Source of the DNA: Verrucomicrobiales bacterium
Lineage (GTDB): Bacteria > Verrucomicrobiota > Verrucomicrobiia > Verrucomicrobiales > DEV007
Length of the DNA: 16,281 nucleotides
Direction of reading: 5' to 3'
Assembly: GCA_017991025.1 (NCBI GenBank)
Contig: JAGNMT010000026.1
Location: 1-16,281 of the forward strand
In this document: positions 6,833 through 14,368 of the stretch, piece by piece
Layout of the letters: each line of letters begins with the position of its first letter
How positions within the stretch are numbered: the stretch's first letter is position 1
Program-made: the position numbers and the translations under genes
Notes under the pieces: generated by a model
Database searches by the model: none
What the model saw: only the letters and a program-made list of their open reading frames with translations
Told to the model about the DNA's origin: nothing

Positions 6833-7435
6833 ATGGCAATCGCTTCATCTGAATTTACCGGTCCTATCCTGCAGTGCCCGCGCTGCCGCAGTCAATTGCA
6901 GGTCGGCAGAGAGGTCTCATCGTTTGAAGAGAAGTGCCCCGTCTGCCGGGCTGAAGTACGGGTGACAATTTTCCCCCGCCTTTTCCGTGAGTTCCATCGC
7001 GGGGATGAAGGATCCCCGGCAGGAGAGGGGCAGGCATCCTGTTCTTTTTTTCCGGATCTTCTGGCTGAGAGAATTTGTGATGAGTGCGGTTGTTTCATGT
7101 CAGCGAAGGCCGCAATATTCTGGGGAGGACGGGATCTATGTCTGCCCTGTCTCCATCGCCTGAGGGAGATTGAAAAAGACCCCGTGTATCTGGGGCGGAC
7201 CCGGTTACAGGATAAGCGGGCGCTGGCGCTTGTGACCTGGCTGGCACCGTTCTCCCTGTTTACAGCGCCGCTCGCGCTCTATCTTCTGTTTCGCTACCGG
7301 GGAAAGCCGGAGGGATTTGTTCCCCGGGGGAAAACGGTCTGGTGGGTGGCTTTTATTCTCTCGGTGGCGTGGTTGATCGCCTGGCTCGCTTTTATTGTGA
7401 TCTGGATCTCGCTGCTCAAAGAGGGCTTTTCCTGA
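6833..7435 (+). CDS. Zinc-ribbon membrane protein
   Basis: A 200-residue protein with two cysteine clusters followed by two membrane spans. The first cluster is CPRC at 15-18 with CPVC at 35-38, a zinc ribbon. The second is CDEC at 82-85 with CLPC at 103-106 and a following His, a B-box or ribbon-like site. Spans lie at about 131-153 and 170-194, with a basic loop (FRYRGKPEGFVPRGK) between them. The N-terminal metal sites would be cytoplasmic by the positive-inside rule. No named family is recognised beyond zinc ribbon. It follows the GYF-RDD gene by 12 bases and probably works with it at the membrane. There is no Shine-Dalgarno sequence; an A-rich stretch precedes the ATG. Confidence 0.85.
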   Translation: MAIASSEFTGPILQCPRCRSQLQVGREVSSFEEKCPVCRAEVRVTIFPRLFREFHRGDEGSPAGEGQASCSFFPDLLAERICDECGCFMSAKAAIFWGGRDLCLPCLHRLREIEKDPVYLGRTRLQDKRALALVTWLAPFSLFTAPLALYLLFRYRGKPEGFVPRGKTVWWVAFILSVAWLIAWLAFIVIWISLLKEGFS

Positions 7436-7456
7436 GCTGCAGATTCCCGAGCGGGC

Positions 7457-7488
7457 AAAAAAAACGCCCCGGTTTGCTACCGGGGCGT
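7457..7488 (-). terminator. Intrinsic terminator of the bactofilin gene
   Basis: On the minus strand a nine-base-pair stem (ACGCCCCGG with CCGGGGCGT) and a seven-base loop are followed by eight T, a textbook Rho-independent terminator. The run of A on the plus strand means it works best for the leftward bactofilin gene; on the plus strand the stem is followed only by CATTAG. Confidence 0.92.
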
Positions 7489-7528
7489 CATTAGAAAATG
7501 GACTTGAAAAATCTGCCCGCTATACGGA

Positions 7529-7876
7529 TCAAGCTTTCGCCTTACCCACTTTGCACTGACCTTCGAGAGACGCGCCCTCCTCCATCTGCAGGCTGACCGT
7601 ATTGACGGAGCCGGAGATCACTGAGGTCGGAGAGAGACGGCACGAGTTGAAATCGCCGTTTCCAACTATTTTCCCTTCGATCACTGCCTTTTCGGCCTTG
7701 AGGTTTCCGTTTACAGAGGCGTTCTGACCGATGGTCAGGCTGCCTTTTGAAGTGATATTTCCCTTAATGGAACCATCAAAAATGAGATCGGTTGAACAAT
7801 TAAGGTCCCCTTCGATTTGAATGTCGCTGGATAAATGGCTACTCACGGTATGAAGACGTTTGAAGTTTGAAAACAC
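7529..7876 (-). CDS. Bactofilin (polymer-forming cytoskeletal protein)
   Basis: The conserved core is clear: SSDIQIEGDLNCSTDLIFDGSIKGNITSKG and so on, a run of short beta-helix turns with regularly spaced Gly, Ile and Val, ending in LQMEEGASLEGQC. Bactofilins self-assemble into nucleotide-independent filaments that position cell-wall or other machinery. No in-frame ATG exists before the core. I place the start at GTG 7876 (115 residues, beginning FSNFKRLHTVSSHL). TTG 7966 would add 30 residues, but that stretch is unusually A/T-rich (long T and A runs), unlike coding DNA here. GTG 7846 is a third option. None has a Shine-Dalgarno sequence. The gene is divergent from the 8107 gene and alone in its unit. 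Bactofilins next to M23 peptidases are common elsewhere; none is seen here. Confidence 0.88.
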   Translation of the reverse strand: MFSNFKRLHTVSSHLSSDIQIEGDLNCSTDLIFDGSIKGNITSKGSLTIGQNASVNGNLKAEKAVIEGKIVGNGDFNSCRLSPTSVISGSVNTVSLQMEEGASLEGQCKVGKAKA

Positions 7877-7982
7877 GGGGCTTGCCAACTGAAACTGGAC
7901 CCCGCTCAGATAGTAATGCCAAAAAGTCAGGCCGGTGAGATTTTTTTTAAAAATAATGTTTCCCAACTCGCACAGGGCGGTT

Positions 7983-8030
7983 GAGGGCTGGTAAACGATA
8001 AGAGGGCTGGTGAGCGATAAATGCGGCTGG
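7983..8030. promoter_or_regulatory. Tandem 19-base repeat with three GGCTGG cores
   Basis: Two adjacent 19-base units at 7983-8001 and 8002-8020 match at 17 of 19 positions (GAGGGCTGGTAAACGATAA and its neighbour). A third GGCTGG core lies at 8025-8030. The cores start at 7986, 8005 and 8025, about two helical turns apart, so a protein array would sit on one DNA face. The array lies between the divergent bactofilin and TPR-protein genes, just upstream of a GATAAT -10-like box at 8050-8055. This suggests a regulator binding site, unproven. Confidence 0.5.
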
Positions 8031-8106
8031 CGACTTCGGAATTTTGTTGGATAATAGGCAACGCAAAGGGATCGCGTAAATCATCAGGGGAGGTGTTGGC
8101 AAGAGA

Positions 8107-9378
8107 ATGACAGAGAATTGCTTATCCGGCCGGCCGGGTTATGGGCGGACTTTCCGCATAGCGATGTGGGTGGTAGGCTCGATTGCCTTCATCCAGCTCC
8201 TTGCCCTCGGATTCGGTGTAGCGAGGCGTTCTCCCGTCATAAAGTCGGAGCCTGTTATGGCAAGGACTACGGAAATGGTTCCCCCGGCACCCGCCGTTCC
8301 CCCTGCTCCCGTCCAGCCAACGGTGCCCGCGCCCGCAGCGGTGATGCTTCAGACTGAATCGCTCTCAAATACCGGAGTGACGGGGGTGAATCCCTCCCAA
8401 CCCGACTCGATCAATCAGGTCGCTCCGGAATTTCAGGCTCCCGGAATAAGGTCGGGAGAGCCGGCGGGCAGCAGCGGTCTTTCGGGCCCGAGTCCGTTAC
8501 CCGGACCCGCGCCGGTCTTGCCGGCACCCTCCTTTGTCGGACCTGCTGCCGTGGAGACCTCGCCTTCGCTATCTGCTTCTTTGGCTCTCGCTGCCCGTGA
8601 GAATGAATTGGCCGGTGAGCCCATTCTTGAGCGATTGATGTCCACGGGGGCCGAGTTGCGTGCGAGCGGTAATATGCAAGGGGCGTTGCAGGCGTTCCGT
8701 AAGGTCGAGTCAGCGATGCCTGCCCATCCCCGGATTCTCGCGGAATTGGCCGCAACGCTTGGTCAAATGGGATTGAGTGATAAAGCAAAAGCCTATTGGG
8801 AGCGGGTCGAGGGCCTCGGGCCAGTTGTCGCAGCGGCTTATTTCCCGCTCGCAGGACAGCAGCTGCGGGGCGAGACAACGTCAGTGACCGATCCGGCGCC
8901 GAAACTCATGAAGATCGGCGAAGTGAAAGTTGAAGAGCAGGCACCGACGAGCGAAGGCCAGAAGGTTACCATCCGGGTCGTTGTCGATGCGGATGCGAAG
9001 TCCCGTCCCGTTGGGGATGAGCTCACTCTTCTGGTCTATTTCTACGATCAGGTGGCGGGTGGCGAGGTGAAAGCCTCTACGGCTGATACGTCCTACGTTT
9101 ACCCGTCGGCTCCCTATGACTGGCAGGTCGACGGAACCGAGGAGATCATTGTCAAATACAACCAGCCCGTGTTTACTGAAGAGCAAAAGCGCGAACTCGG
9201 TGTGCGAAGTTATTACGGGTACGCGATTGAGTTGTATTACAGAGACCAAATTCAGGATAAGCTGGTGATGCCGGAAAATATTGCCAATCTGAGGCTTGAG
9301 AGTAAGGATGAGGAAATCCCTGTCAGGGATCGCATCGGTCCCGAGAACGCGCTCTTCCCCAATTCAGTTTATCCCTAG
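8107..9378 (+). CDS. Anchored Pro-rich TPR protein with C-terminal beta domain
   Basis: A 423-residue protein. Residues 17-37 are a single span (RIAMWVVGSIAFIQLLALGFG) with a short N-terminal tail, so most of the protein should lie outside the cytoplasmic membrane. Residues 44-160 are low-complexity Pro/Ala/Ser-rich. About 172-238 carry two TPR-like helical pairs (LMSTGAELRASGNMQGALQAFRKV, LAELAATLGQMGLSDKAKAYWERV). Residues 258-423 look like a beta-rich domain (VTIRVVVDADAKSRPVGDELTLLVYFYDQV); I do not recognise its family. An AGGGGAGG purine run lies at 8086-8093, 13 bases before ATG 8107, slightly far for a ribosome site but one of few in this window. The next gene, the receiver-pseudokinase-FGE protein, starts 10 bases after the stop, so the two products probably act together in the envelope. 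Confidence 0.85.
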   Translation: MTENCLSGRPGYGRTFRIAMWVVGSIAFIQLLALGFGVARRSPVIKSEPVMARTTEMVPPAPAVPPAPVQPTVPAPAAVMLQTESLSNTGVTGVNPSQPDSINQVAPEFQAPGIRSGEPAGSSGLSGPSPLPGPAPVLPAPSFVGPAAVETSPSLSASLALAARENELAGEPILERLMSTGAELRASGNMQGALQAFRKVESAMPAHPRILAELAATLGQMGLSDKAKAYWERVEGLGPVVAAAYFPLAGQQLRGETTSVTDPAPKLMKIGEVKVEEQAPTSEGQKVTIRVVVDADAKSRPVGDELTLLVYFYDQVAGGEVKASTADTSYVYPSAPYDWQVDGTEEIIVKYNQPVFTEEQKRELGVRSYYGYAIELYYRDQIQDKLVMPENIANLRLESKDEEIPVRDRIGPENALFPNSVYP

Positions 9379-9388
9379 ACCTGGCTCC

Positions 9389-11665
9389 ATGCACAAAGAC
9401 GTTGTTATATTGATCATTGATAAGTCCGCGGAGGATCGCGCTACCATTCGCTCCATTGTCGAGTCAAAAGTGGATCGTGTCCTTGAGGCTGCGGATGCTC
9501 TGGAAGGCTGGGAGGTGCTCCGGGGAGTCGATCATCTCTCCATGATGGTTGCCAATATCGACGCAGAGACGGGAGAGGATATTTTCGACCTGCGGGACCA
9601 TTTGCACGGCGAAATCGGTTTTTTCCCGAGCGTGTATTGTAGCCATGAGGACATGACTCCGTTCTACCCCAGAGTGGTGGAAAAGGAGCGACTTTTTTTC
9701 AAGCCGGTGAATCGCGGAGTTCTGGTCGATTGGCTCGATTCAGTGCTCGGCGAGGGAGTCGCTGAAAGTAGCGGTCCGCCTCAGGATAGCGAGGTGGAAT
9801 CGACGGAAACCGTTTCTGCGCCGGGCGATCCGGTCAGTTCCCCGCCGCCCGAGATCGCCACTGAACCGAGTCGCGAAGCAGCGGCCGAGCCGCTTCCGCT
9901 GCTGGAGTCCGCCCCGATCAAGTTGCCAGAGGAAGCACTCCCGGTCGGGACTCGTCTGGGCGATTACAAACTGCTTCGTGAGATTCAGCGCGACGCCGAT
10001 TTCGCCCTTTATGAGGCCGAGCAGACCTCAATCGGTCGCCATGTGGCGTTGAAGACTCTCTATCGGAAACATCGAAGGGACATCAACTGGGTGCATGGTT
10101 TTGTAAGCGAGGCGAGTGCGAGGGCTTCGGTCAATCACCCCGCCATTTCGCTGGTTTATGAGTGCGACCAGGAGTTGGGGGTAAACTTCTACACTCTCGA
10201 ACTGGTAGATGCCCCCAGTCTCAGCGATCTGGCGCGTCGACGCAGTGATCTCGATGCCTCCGTTCTTTGGAAGGTCCTTGCGGCAGCTTCCAGTGCATTG
10301 GTCTATTTGCGGGACAACGGAATGTCCCATCGGCTTTTCACCGCCCAGAGCATCCTCATTGTAAAAGGAACTGAACCGCGTATTGCCAATCCGGTTCGGG
10401 GGAGGGGTGTCCCGCTAGCGGTCGATGAGGAGCGAAAACAAATGGAATTGCTCGCTGATGCGGTTTCTCCATTTCTGAAAAAATCCGGGATGGATCCGGC
10501 ATTGTATTCGCTGGTCGATCGTATGGGCACCGATCGTATCGATGCGGTCAATTCGATCGAGGGTTTGCGGAAAGCCCTCAATCCGCCCGATCCGAAAGAA
10601 GGGCTATCCGTTGCGGAATTGGCCAAGATCACCGCGAAAGAATCGGATCGCACGGCGTTGGTGGTGGGATCGCTGATCGGTTTTCTCATTGTGGCCGGTG
10701 CGATCATCACCTTTCTGGTCATGGGTTCAAAGCCGGAAATCCGGGAACTTGATACCTTCACTAAAATTCCGGCCGGGGTTTTTCCGTTTCAGAATGCAGG
10801 CGACATTGAACTGGGGGAGTTCTGGATCGGTCGATACGAGGTGACTATCGCGGAGTATGCCGAGTTTCTGGGTGACCTCGCTGCGAATCCCCAGAAGCAA
10901 CTCCTCGTTCGGCATCCGGAACAGCCGGCCGAGAAGACCACCTATGAGCCGGAAAAATGGCACCAGTATCATAGCGCGGCACTCAAAGGGGGTAAGTTTT
11001 TCGGTGGCGATATCGATCCGAACTGCCCTGTTGTGGGTATCGACTGGTGGGATGCTAATGCCTACGCGACCTGGCGTGGCGGGCGCCTTCCTACTGAGCA
11101 GGAGTGGGAAAAGGCGGCCCGAGGACGTTCCGGTAGCGTTTATCCCTGGGGTGACGTTCTGGAGAATGCGAATTTTAACAGCGGGCTCGACCATGAAGCG
11201 ACCAAGGACACGGCGGCTGGAAGTATCGACGGTTTCAAATTCTGGTGCCCCGTTGACGCCATCGCAGCAGATGAGAGCCGTTACGGGGTAATCGGTCTCG
11301 CGGGGAACGTCAGTGAATGGACAGCGACCAGGGATGCCCACCCGGACTTCCCGGATCGGAAGGTGCCGCTTAAGCGCGGTGCTTCATTTGCCACCACTTC
11401 AGGGTTTGAATTAACCGCGCGTCGTGCCGCCGAATCTCCTGCTGAGCGGAATTTCTGGACCGGGTTCCGTATTGCTTCCGACAAGGAGAATCCTGAGTCC
11501 ATGGTCCAGGTGGATGCGGGAACCGACCCGGCGAATCCTGTTTCTGAGGGGGGCAAAGGAGAGCCAGCGGTTGCCCCGGCAGACGGGACGATGGAGCCTG
11601 CGGCCCCCGCCGGGGAAGCGAAACCGGCTGAAGCGAAACCTGCCGAAACTGGAGTTAAGCCATAG
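9389..11665 (+). CDS. Receiver-like / pseudokinase / membrane span / FGE-sulfatase domain protein
   Basis: A 758-residue protein with four parts. Residues 4-118: receiver-like domain (VVILIIDKSAEDR, Asp58 at the acceptor place, Ser85, and Lys105-Pro106). Residues 121-185: Pro/Glu linker. Residues 192-398: Hanks-type kinase fold that keeps VALK (Lys222) and a helix-C Glu241, but the glycine loop is replaced (IQRDADFALYEAEQ), HRD is HRL at 314-316, and DFG is missing (ANP near 333-335). It is therefore predicted to be catalytically dead. Residues 423-445: one span. Residues 455-698: sulfatase-modifying-factor fold (IPAGVF, IGRYEVTIAEYAEFL, PVVGIDWWDANAYATWRGGRLPTEQEWEKAARG, YPWG, GLAGNVSEW, LKRGASF, TGFRIA). 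The late block where true FGE has its cysteine pair has none, so it is probably a binding domain. The Ala/Pro/Lys tail has EAKPA repeats. The start at 9389 fits the receiver domain; the frame is open to 9296, inside the previous gene. Confidence 0.92.
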   Translation: MHKDVVILIIDKSAEDRATIRSIVESKVDRVLEAADALEGWEVLRGVDHLSMMVANIDAETGEDIFDLRDHLHGEIGFFPSVYCSHEDMTPFYPRVVEKERLFFKPVNRGVLVDWLDSVLGEGVAESSGPPQDSEVESTETVSAPGDPVSSPPPEIATEPSREAAAEPLPLLESAPIKLPEEALPVGTRLGDYKLLREIQRDADFALYEAEQTSIGRHVALKTLYRKHRRDINWVHGFVSEASARASVNHPAISLVYECDQELGVNFYTLELVDAPSLSDLARRRSDLDASVLWKVLAAASSALVYLRDNGMSHRLFTAQSILIVKGTEPRIANPVRGRGVPLAVDEERKQMELLADAVSPFLKKSGMDPALYSLVDRMGTDRIDAVNSIEGLRKALNPPDPKEGLSVAELAKITAKESDRTALVVGSLIGFLIVAGAIITFLVMGSKPEIRELDTFTKIPAGVFPFQNAGDIELGEFWIGRYEVTIAEYAEFLGDLAANPQKQLLVRHPEQPAEKTTYEPEKWHQYHSAALKGGKFFGGDIDPNCPVVGIDWWDANAYATWRGGRLPTEQEWEKAARGRSGSVYPWGDVLENANFNSGLDHEATKDTAAGSIDGFKFWCPVDAIAADESRYGVIGLAGNVSEWTATRDAHPDFPDRKVPLKRGASFATTSGFELTARRAAESPAERNFWTGFRIASDKENPESMVQVDAGTDPANPVSEGGKGEPAVAPADGTMEPAAPAGEAKPAEAKPAETGVKP

Positions 11666-11670
11666 GGAGA

Positions 11671-11693
11671 TCCCGGCTCAGAGAGGACCGGGA
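11671..11693. terminator. Inverted repeat between convergent genes
   Basis: TCCCGG (11671-11676) and CCGGGA (11688-11693) form a six-base stem with an 11-base loop, sitting between the stop at 11665 and the convergent stop at 11702. There is no T run on either side, so it is at best a weak or factor-aided bidirectional terminator. Confidence 0.35.
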
Positions 11694-11701
11694 GAGACGA
11701 T

Positions 11702-11902
11702 TTAATCGTGAATTCCTCTGGCGTAGGCATAAACTTCGTCGTCGTCGATTTCGTAGACGACGATCATCGGTCTGCAACAGATCTCGCAGTCATAGTCGAC
11801 CTCAGCCGGTGCCTCCGATGGGGGCGGGATTGTTACCATGAACTCTTCAAAACACGTCGGGCAGATAACCGGGTATAAAGACATTGAGTAGGTAATTGCC
11901 AT
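11702..11902 (-). CDS. CPXCG-type small cysteine-rich protein
   Basis: A 66-residue protein. It matches the Cys_rich_CPXG pattern: YPVICPTCFEEF at 10-21 and YDCEICCRPMIVVYEI at 37-52, giving Cys14, Cys17, Cys39, Cys42 and Cys43, a likely zinc site. The family motif is usually CPxCGE; here Phe replaces the Gly. Function of the family is unknown; proteins are normally 60-70 residues, which fits. The start at 11902 is supported by a good AGGGAG Shine-Dalgarno seven bases upstream; a further in-frame ATG at 11959 lacks this support and would add 19 residues of no similarity. The gene is single, convergent with the FGE protein gene. Confidence 0.9.
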   Translation of the reverse strand: MAITYSMSLYPVICPTCFEEFMVTIPPPSEAPAEVDYDCEICCRPMIVVYEIDDDEVYAYARGIHD

Positions 11903-11909
11903 ATTGATA

Positions 11910-11915
11910 CTCCCT
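11910..11915 (-). promoter_or_regulatory. Shine-Dalgarno site of the CPXCG gene
   Basis: AGGGAG on the minus strand, seven bases before ATG 11902. It decides the start of this gene and is the best ribosome site in the window. Confidence 0.7.
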
Positions 11916-11976
11916 TCAAGGGAAACGGAAAAGGAAAAGGTCTTTTCTTCGTGCACCATGGCCGTCCTCTACCGTG

Positions 11977-12005
11977 TTGACAGCGGAATGGGGAGGGGGC
12001 AGAAT
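11977..12005 (+). promoter_or_regulatory. Sigma70-like promoter candidate without an adjacent gene
   Basis: TTGACA at 11977-11982, a 17-base spacer, then CAGAAT at 12000-12005: a perfect -35 and a four-of-six -10 at ideal spacing. No gene starts within 370 bases downstream. It could drive a small RNA or a long leader of the Sel1 gene. The spacer is very G-rich. Confidence 0.3.
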
Positions 12006-12265
12006 CTGTCCAACGCACGCCATTTCGAGGCTGTAAGAGAGGGGGCCTGGGGGCTTGTCGGACTTATCCCGTCCTGCTTCGGAAAACGGGGATTCGGTTC
12101 AAATTTCCCTTCGTTCTGGTCTCCGGTCATTTGTGTTCACATTTACTCCTCGAACTCACGGAAATCTTGTTTCGAACCCCGTTTATCTCGCATCAACGCT
12201 CTAAGTTCGACAGATTCCCGGAACGTCGACTAATCGTGCTTTTCCTACTTTTACGGTCTGAATGC

Positions 12266-12294
12266 TTGCAATCCCTTCCCTTTTCCGGTAAATT
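12266..12294 (+). promoter_or_regulatory. Promoter candidate for the Sel1-repeat gene
   Basis: TTGCAA at 12266-12271 and TAAATT at 12289-12294 with a 17-base spacer, each matching four of six consensus positions. It would give a leader of roughly 80 bases before ATG 12383. Confidence 0.3.
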
Positions 12295-12382
12295 CTGCGG
12301 CTTCGGTGCCTGCTGATCAGCCTGGCCCTGTTGTTCAGTTATTTTTTAGCAAACTCCCCACGGCGCTAATCCCGCCACCACT

Positions 12383-14236
12383 ATGATCGTTAAAGTATTT
12401 GTAATCGTTGCCGTTCTGGCGGGCCTCGGACTCAACTCTCTCAATGCGGCATCTGCGCTAGGCATCGATACCAAAGAGTGGACCGATCCAAGCAAGGAAA
12501 TGGTTGCTCAAGTCGAGGCTTTGGAGGCCGCCACGGCCGCTATGGCAAAAGGTGAAAAACCTCAGGTGGCGCTTCAGGCGACCATCGACAAGATCCGGGA
12601 ATTGGCAGACAAGAGCAATGATAAGGACGCTTTGTTTTCGATGGGATTCCTTATCCAGCAGAGCAATCAACAAAACGCCTTGGCGGAGGCGACTGCCTAC
12701 TATCAGAAGGCTGCGGAGCTTGGTCAATTGCAAGCGATGAACAACTATGGCTTTATCCTCGCAGGCTCAGGCCAGGATGTGGCAAAGACGAAAGAGGGTG
12801 TCGACTATATCAAGAAAGCTTCTAAAGGTGGACTCAATGCTGCTCGTCGCAATATGGCCGCCATTTATCTGGGTGGATTGGCAGGGGAGAAGAAAGACGC
12901 GGACGCCGCCCTCGAACTCCTCGAGACCGCCGCTGCGGATAAAGACAATCAGGCTCAGTTTGAGCTAGCCCAATTTTTCCTTGAAGCGGGTGGACCCGAG
13001 AAGGTCGACGACGACAAGGCCTGGGAGTGGCTGAACAAGGCCGCCGATGCGGGTAATCCTAACGCGATGGCTTCACTTGGCTCTATTCTCTTCGACGGTA
13101 AGAAGTTCGGCGCAAGGAAGATTGAACCCGATCCGGCAAAGGCAGTGGATACCTTCGCCAAGCTTGCCGCGCAGGGCGTTCCTGCCGGTCAGCGCACCAT
13201 GGGTGAGTTGCATGCTTCCGGTCTTGCCGGTGTGCCTAAGGATTTTACGAAGGCTCTCGATTATTTTACTAAAGCGGCTCAGGGAAATGATGCGGCAGCC
13301 CAGATCACCCTCGCCGGCTATTATGATCAGGGAGTTGATCTGGACAAGGCTGACGGCAAAGTGGAAGTGATGCCGAATCCGGCCGCTGCGCTCGAACTCT
13401 ACCGTCTTGCCGCCCGGAACAATGTTCCCGTAGCACTATACAATGTCGGGATCTTCTACGAAGCCGGACGTTCCGTAGACCAGGATCCTGCGAAAGCATT
13501 TGCCTATTTCCTTCAGGCTGCCGGCGGCGGTTTGGCTCCCGCCATGCAGAAAACCGGGGTGTATTACCTCAATGGAGCAGGCACACTCAAGGATGCCGTC
13601 GCCGCGAGCGGTTGGTTCTCTCGTGCTGCCGCCGCAGGTTCGCCCGAGGGGCTTCTCAGCCTCGGTGTGATGGCTGAGTCCGGTCTTGTTGGCGTCGGCG
13701 CGGATAGCACTCCGGCGAAAGCCGCATCGGATGCCTATACCCAGGTAATACAAGCACCTCAAATTGCGGATGCGACCCGTTTCGAGGCTCTGCTCCGTTT
13801 GGGCGGGCTCCATTTCCGCGGTGTTCTTGTGGCTGCAGGCTCGCCACCGGTTCCTGACTACGAGTCAGCCTACCGTTACTTCAAGCAGGCTGAACTCCTC
13901 GCTCCCGATAACGAGCTGGCGAAGAATACCCTGAAAGAAGCCGCCTCGAAGCTGACCCCTGAGCAGATTAAGAAGCTCGACGCCGCCGCTGCCGAGAGCG
14001 CCGCAGCCCGTGCTGCAGCCGTTCCTCCGGTGGCGACAGGTGCCGCGCCGACTGCTCCCGCCGCTCCCGCTCCCGCCCCGACCCGGGCTAAGCCTACCGA
14101 TGATGCTCAGGTAACACCGCCAGCGGCTGAGCCGCAGGCTGCGAATGCAGCGACCCTGCCTGCTACTCCATCGACACCGGCGGCAACCACGGATACCAAG
14201 AAGCCCGGTTTTCGACTTCCCCTCTTTGGCCGGTAA
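12383..14236 (+). CDS. Exported Sel1-repeat protein
   Basis: A 617-residue protein. Residues 1-25 are a signal peptide (VKVFVIVAVLAGLGL, cleavage near NAASA). From about 70 to 510 there are roughly ten Sel1-like repeats, alpha-solenoid units of the TPR superfamily, with the typical A..YY.KAAE.G...A...LG pattern; examples are EATAYYQKAAELGQLQAMNNYG, KAWEWLNKAADAGNPNAMASLG and KALDYFTKAAQGNDAAAQITLA. Several repeats carry inserts. Residues about 530-600 are an Ala/Pro/Thr-rich low-complexity tail ending in the basic GFRLPLFGR. Sel1 proteins usually act as scaffolds for protein complexes, often in the envelope; the partner cannot be read from this sequence. The gene stands alone, with a probable promoter upstream and a terminator 64 bases downstream. 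Confidence 0.93.
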   Translation: MIVKVFVIVAVLAGLGLNSLNAASALGIDTKEWTDPSKEMVAQVEALEAATAAMAKGEKPQVALQATIDKIRELADKSNDKDALFSMGFLIQQSNQQNALAEATAYYQKAAELGQLQAMNNYGFILAGSGQDVAKTKEGVDYIKKASKGGLNAARRNMAAIYLGGLAGEKKDADAALELLETAAADKDNQAQFELAQFFLEAGGPEKVDDDKAWEWLNKAADAGNPNAMASLGSILFDGKKFGARKIEPDPAKAVDTFAKLAAQGVPAGQRTMGELHASGLAGVPKDFTKALDYFTKAAQGNDAAAQITLAGYYDQGVDLDKADGKVEVMPNPAAALELYRLAARNNVPVALYNVGIFYEAGRSVDQDPAKAFAYFLQAAGGGLAPAMQKTGVYYLNGAGTLKDAVAASGWFSRAAAAGSPEGLLSLGVMAESGLVGVGADSTPAKAASDAYTQVIQAPQIADATRFEALLRLGGLHFRGVLVAAGSPPVPDYESAYRYFKQAELLAPDNELAKNTLKEAASKLTPEQIKKLDAAAAESAAARAAAVPPVATGAAPTAPAAPAPAPTRAKPTDDAQVTPPAAEPQAANAATLPATPSTPAATTDTKKPGFRLPLFGR

Positions 14237-14299
14237 TTTTCAGGTTCCGCTGAAACGAAGAGGTGTTTTGGCGGGAACTGTTTAAACTTCGGATTGGGT

Positions 14300-14322
14300 C
14301 CGACTTTAGAGTCCGGTTTTTT
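14300..14322 (+). terminator. Probable intrinsic terminator of the Sel1-repeat gene
   Basis: CCGACT and AGTC-C-GG form a six-pair stem with one bulged C and a four-base loop, followed by six T at 14317-14322. The overlapping TCGGA/TCCGA pairing just upstream is an alternative fold. Confidence 0.55.
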
Positions 14323-14368
14323 GCTGGGCATAGGAGGCCCCTGTGAGGCGCATCCGGCGGAAACGGAC

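Larger units (their letters stand above)
11903..12382. other. 480-base stretch without a supported gene
   Basis: Open frames here are short, lack conserved features and differ in base use from neighbouring genes. Contents: the CPXCG ribosome site, a TTGACA-type promoter candidate, a weak CCCGT/ACGGG hairpin near 12068-12090, and a second promoter candidate near 12266-12294. It could be leader plus a small RNA, but no RNA family is recognised. Confidence 0.45.

Noticed and set aside
9389..11665. Reading the FGE-like domain as an active formylglycine-generating enzyme
   Set aside because: The late block before TGFRIA has no cysteine, so sulfatase activation is not supported.
12090..12185. GGTTCAAAT- and TTCGAACCCC-like strings suggesting tRNA T-arms
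   Set aside because: No flanking acceptor, D or anticodon stems can be formed on either strand.
11904..12233. 109-residue plus-strand frame in the 480-base gap
   Set aside because: It overlaps the CPXCG ribosome site antisense, has unusual composition and no recognisable feature.
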